Positions 6,068-7,113 of a DNA stretch of 7,113 nt are shown in pieces. The number at the start of each line of letters is the position of its first letter. Within the stretch, counting starts at the first letter, position 1. Made by a program: the position numbers and the translations under genes. Under the pieces are notes generated by a model. The model was given only the letters and a program-made list of their open reading frames with translations. It was not told the DNA's origin and did no database searches. Origin of the DNA: an uncultured Methylophilus sp. (GTDB taxonomy: Bacteria; Pseudomonadota; Gammaproteobacteria; Burkholderiales; Methylophilaceae); the NCBI GenBank assembly GCA_936943315.1, contig CAKZJM010000192.1:1-7113 (forward strand). The letters run 5' to 3'.

Positions 6068-6679
6068 ATGACCACTGACACTAAAAAAATACGCGGGCGC
6101 CCCAGGGTGTTTGACATCGATGAGGCCTTGGAAAAAGCGCTGCAGATCTTTTGGAAAAGGGGCTACGAAGGCGCTTCGTTGGCCGAATTGACGGAAGCGT
6201 TGGGCGTCAATAAGCCTAGCTTGTATGCCGCGTTTGGCAACAAGGAAGAATTATTTATGAAGGCACTCTCGAAATATGTAGAGGGGCCGGTGTCTTTTGT
6301 CAGGCAAGTCATCAATGAGCCGACGGCACGTGCCGTGGCGCAGCGTTTTTTATATCAGGCGGCTGAGTTTCTGACGCAGGCTTCTCATCCTAAAGGATGC
6401 ATGATTGTGCAAGGCGCCTTATCTGGCGGCGAGAGTGCAGAAATGGTCAAAAGCGTGCTCATACAATACCGTAGCGCGTATGAAAATCTGCTGACTCAAC
6501 GGTTTGAACAAGCCAAGGCAGAAGGGGATTTACCCAGTGATGCCGACCCGCGGGCGCTGGCAAAGTTTCTGGCGACCTTGCATCAGGGCATGTCAGTGCA
6601 GGCGACCAGTGGTGCCGATAAAGACGCATTGATCGCGATTGCAGACCTGGCGCTGAATGCGTGGCCCAAAGGGCAATAA
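6068..6679 (+). CDS. TetR/AcrR-family transcriptional repressor
   Basis: A 203-residue one-component regulator. The N-terminal helix-turn-helix spans about residues 14-62: GRPRVFDIDEALEKALQIFWKRG leads into the recognition part LTEALGVNKPSLYAAFGNKEELF (read in two pieces, about 10-32 and 41-63). The C-terminal domain, about 70-200, is the ligand-binding and dimer part. It contains HPKGCMIVQGAL (107-118), the GC box found in several AcrR/NemR-like subgroups. Cys111 is the only cysteine in the protein, so thiol-based sensing is possible but unproven. The ATG at 6068 is preferred because it opens directly into the family's normal N-terminus. The extended frame from 6008 would run through the promoter region. 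Its ribosome site is weak (GAG at 6054-6056). It is divergent from the hydrolase-efflux-FabF operon and is very likely its repressor. Confidence 0.93.
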   Translation: MTTDTKKIRGRPRVFDIDEALEKALQIFWKRGYEGASLAELTEALGVNKPSLYAAFGNKEELFMKALSKYVEGPVSFVRQVINEPTARAVAQRFLYQAAEFLTQASHPKGCMIVQGALSGGESAEMVKSVLIQYRSAYENLLTQRFEQAKAEGDLPSDADPRALAKFLATLHQGMSVQATSGADKDALIAIADLALNAWPKGQ

Positions 6680-6692
6680 ACTGATTAAGTGA

Positions 6693-6722
6693 TTAAAACA
6701 AACAACCTGCCGAGGCAGGTTG
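6693..6722 (-). terminator. Rho-independent terminator of the Old Yellow Enzyme-type gene
   Basis: CAACCTGCC (6703-6711) and GGCAGGTTG (6714-6722) form a perfect 9-bp inverted repeat. In practice this would be an 8-bp stem with a four-base loop. On the minus strand it is followed by TTTGTTTTAAT, a T-rich tail, so it should end transcripts arriving from the oxidoreductase gene. On the plus strand the sequence after the stem is not T-rich, so it would stop the TetR transcript only weakly, if at all. Confidence 0.75.
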
Positions 6723-6741
6723 ATTGAGTGGTCTGATAAAA

Positions 6742-6786
6742 AGCTATTCTTGAATGAGCTATTCTTTAATAAGCTATTCTTGGGTA
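6742..6786. repeat. Three tandem 15-bp repeats around the oxidoreductase stop codon
   Basis: The ten bases AGCTATTCTT recur exactly at 6742, 6757 and 6772, at a strict 15-bp period; units 1 and 2 are identical at 13 of 15 positions. Read on the minus strand each unit contains GAATAG, and because 15 is five codons the three TAG stops (complement of 6774-6776, 6759-6761 and 6744-6746) are in the same frame. Only the first is used as the stop of the flavin oxidoreductase gene. Confidence 0.9.
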
Positions 6787-7113
6787 GGGCTTCTATACCT
6801 GGCCAGCCAATGCGCATAAGGGGCAGGTAAGACCCAGGCCGAATTTTCTTTGTGAAGTGCTTTTGCCGCAAAATAAGGCCAATGCGGGTTTTCAAGGTGT
6901 GCACGGCCTATCATGGCCAGGTCTAATTGCTCCTGGCGGATGGCATTGTCTGCCAGTGTCGGGGCACCAAAGCCCCAGGCGGATGACACCGGGATGCCTG
7001 CTTCGTTACGCACGCGTTGTGCAATCGGGCCGAGGAACGCTGGTCCCCACGGGATATTGGTTTCTGGAATGGTAAAGCCCACGCTTACGCTCAGCATATC
7101 CAGTCCGCGCTGT
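6774..7113 (-). CDS. Old Yellow Enzyme-family NADH:flavin oxidoreductase, C-terminal part (5' end outside window)
   Basis: The open frame enters from the right edge (QRGLDMLSVSVGFT near 7112-7071) and ends at TAG, complement of 6774-6776, giving about 112 residues of a roughly 350-370-residue TIM-barrel FMN enzyme. Visible landmarks are GLDMLSVSVG (a barrel strand), the PFLGPIAQRVR-like helix GPAFLGPIAQRVR, and the FMN-phosphate motif LDLAMIGRAHLENPHWPYFAAKAL. That motif matches the YqjM/NamA-like branch, with GR and NPxW kept. Such enzymes reduce electrophilic double bonds of enones, quinones or nitro compounds with NAD(P)H. An ATG at 7095-7097 is internal, not the start. The gene converges on the TetR gene across a 94-bp gap holding a terminator and a stop-codon repeat. 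Confidence 0.88.
   Translation of the reverse strand, partial: QRGLDMLSVSVGFTIPETNIPWGPAFLGPIAQRVRNEAGIPVSSAWGFGAPTLADNAIRQEQLDLAMIGRAHLENPHWPYFAAKALHKENSAWVLPAPYAHWLARYRSPTQE

Noticed and set aside
6057..6071. Four-codon leader ORF (ATG ACT CAA TCA TGA) overlapping the TetR start codon
   Set aside because: Too short to tell from chance, and no ribosome site is visible before it.
6593..6904. Minus-strand frame of 103 codons crossing the TetR end and the 15-bp repeat
   Set aside because: Its KNS-type repeats come from the tandem DNA repeat read out of frame, and it overlaps the terminator and two well-supported genes.

Overview
The window looks like accessory chromosomal DNA from a proteobacterium, most likely a betaproteobacterium. 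Gene style and moderate GC would fit a methylotroph of the Methylophilaceae, but no marker gene here proves that. It holds parts or all of eight protein genes, packed tightly with short gaps. I see no RNA genes, insertion sequences or CRISPR array.

Left block (1-1604, + strand): the last 21 codons of a beta-ketoacyl synthase-like gene are followed after 3 bases by a GNAT/FemAB-like acyltransferase, which overlaps a small four-helix EamA/SMR-type membrane protein. The three form the end of one translationally coupled operon, probably for making, modifying and moving an acyl-derived or lipid-linked product whose identity is not visible here. A lone PA2169-type (DUF2383) four-helix-bundle gene (1640-2104, - strand) converges on it.

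Central block (2244-6679): a TetR-type regulator (+ strand) is transcribed divergently from a - strand operon. The operon order is exported alpha/beta hydrolase, DHA2-family MFS efflux pump, and FabF-type ketosynthase. The 131-bp divergent gap (5937-6067) holds a near-consensus sigma-70 promoter for the operon. It also holds two related palindromic sites, TACCGATTGGTA at the expected operon start point and TAACAATTGGTA near the regulator's own promoter. This is the layout of a ligand-induced detoxification or efflux unit. The unusual part is the complete fatty-acid/polyketide condensing enzyme as third gene.

Right edge (6703-7113): a strong hairpin terminator, a 15-bp tandem repeat that triplicates an in-frame stop codon, and the C-terminal part of an Old Yellow Enzyme-family flavin oxidoreductase (- strand), convergent with the TetR gene.

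Working model (inference): the TetR protein releases its two operators when a hydrophobic or reactive compound arrives. The cell then exports the compound through the MFS pump, hydrolyses it outside the cytoplasm, and supplies an alternative ketosynthase. The ketosynthase could be an inhibitor-tolerant substitute or could remodel lipids.
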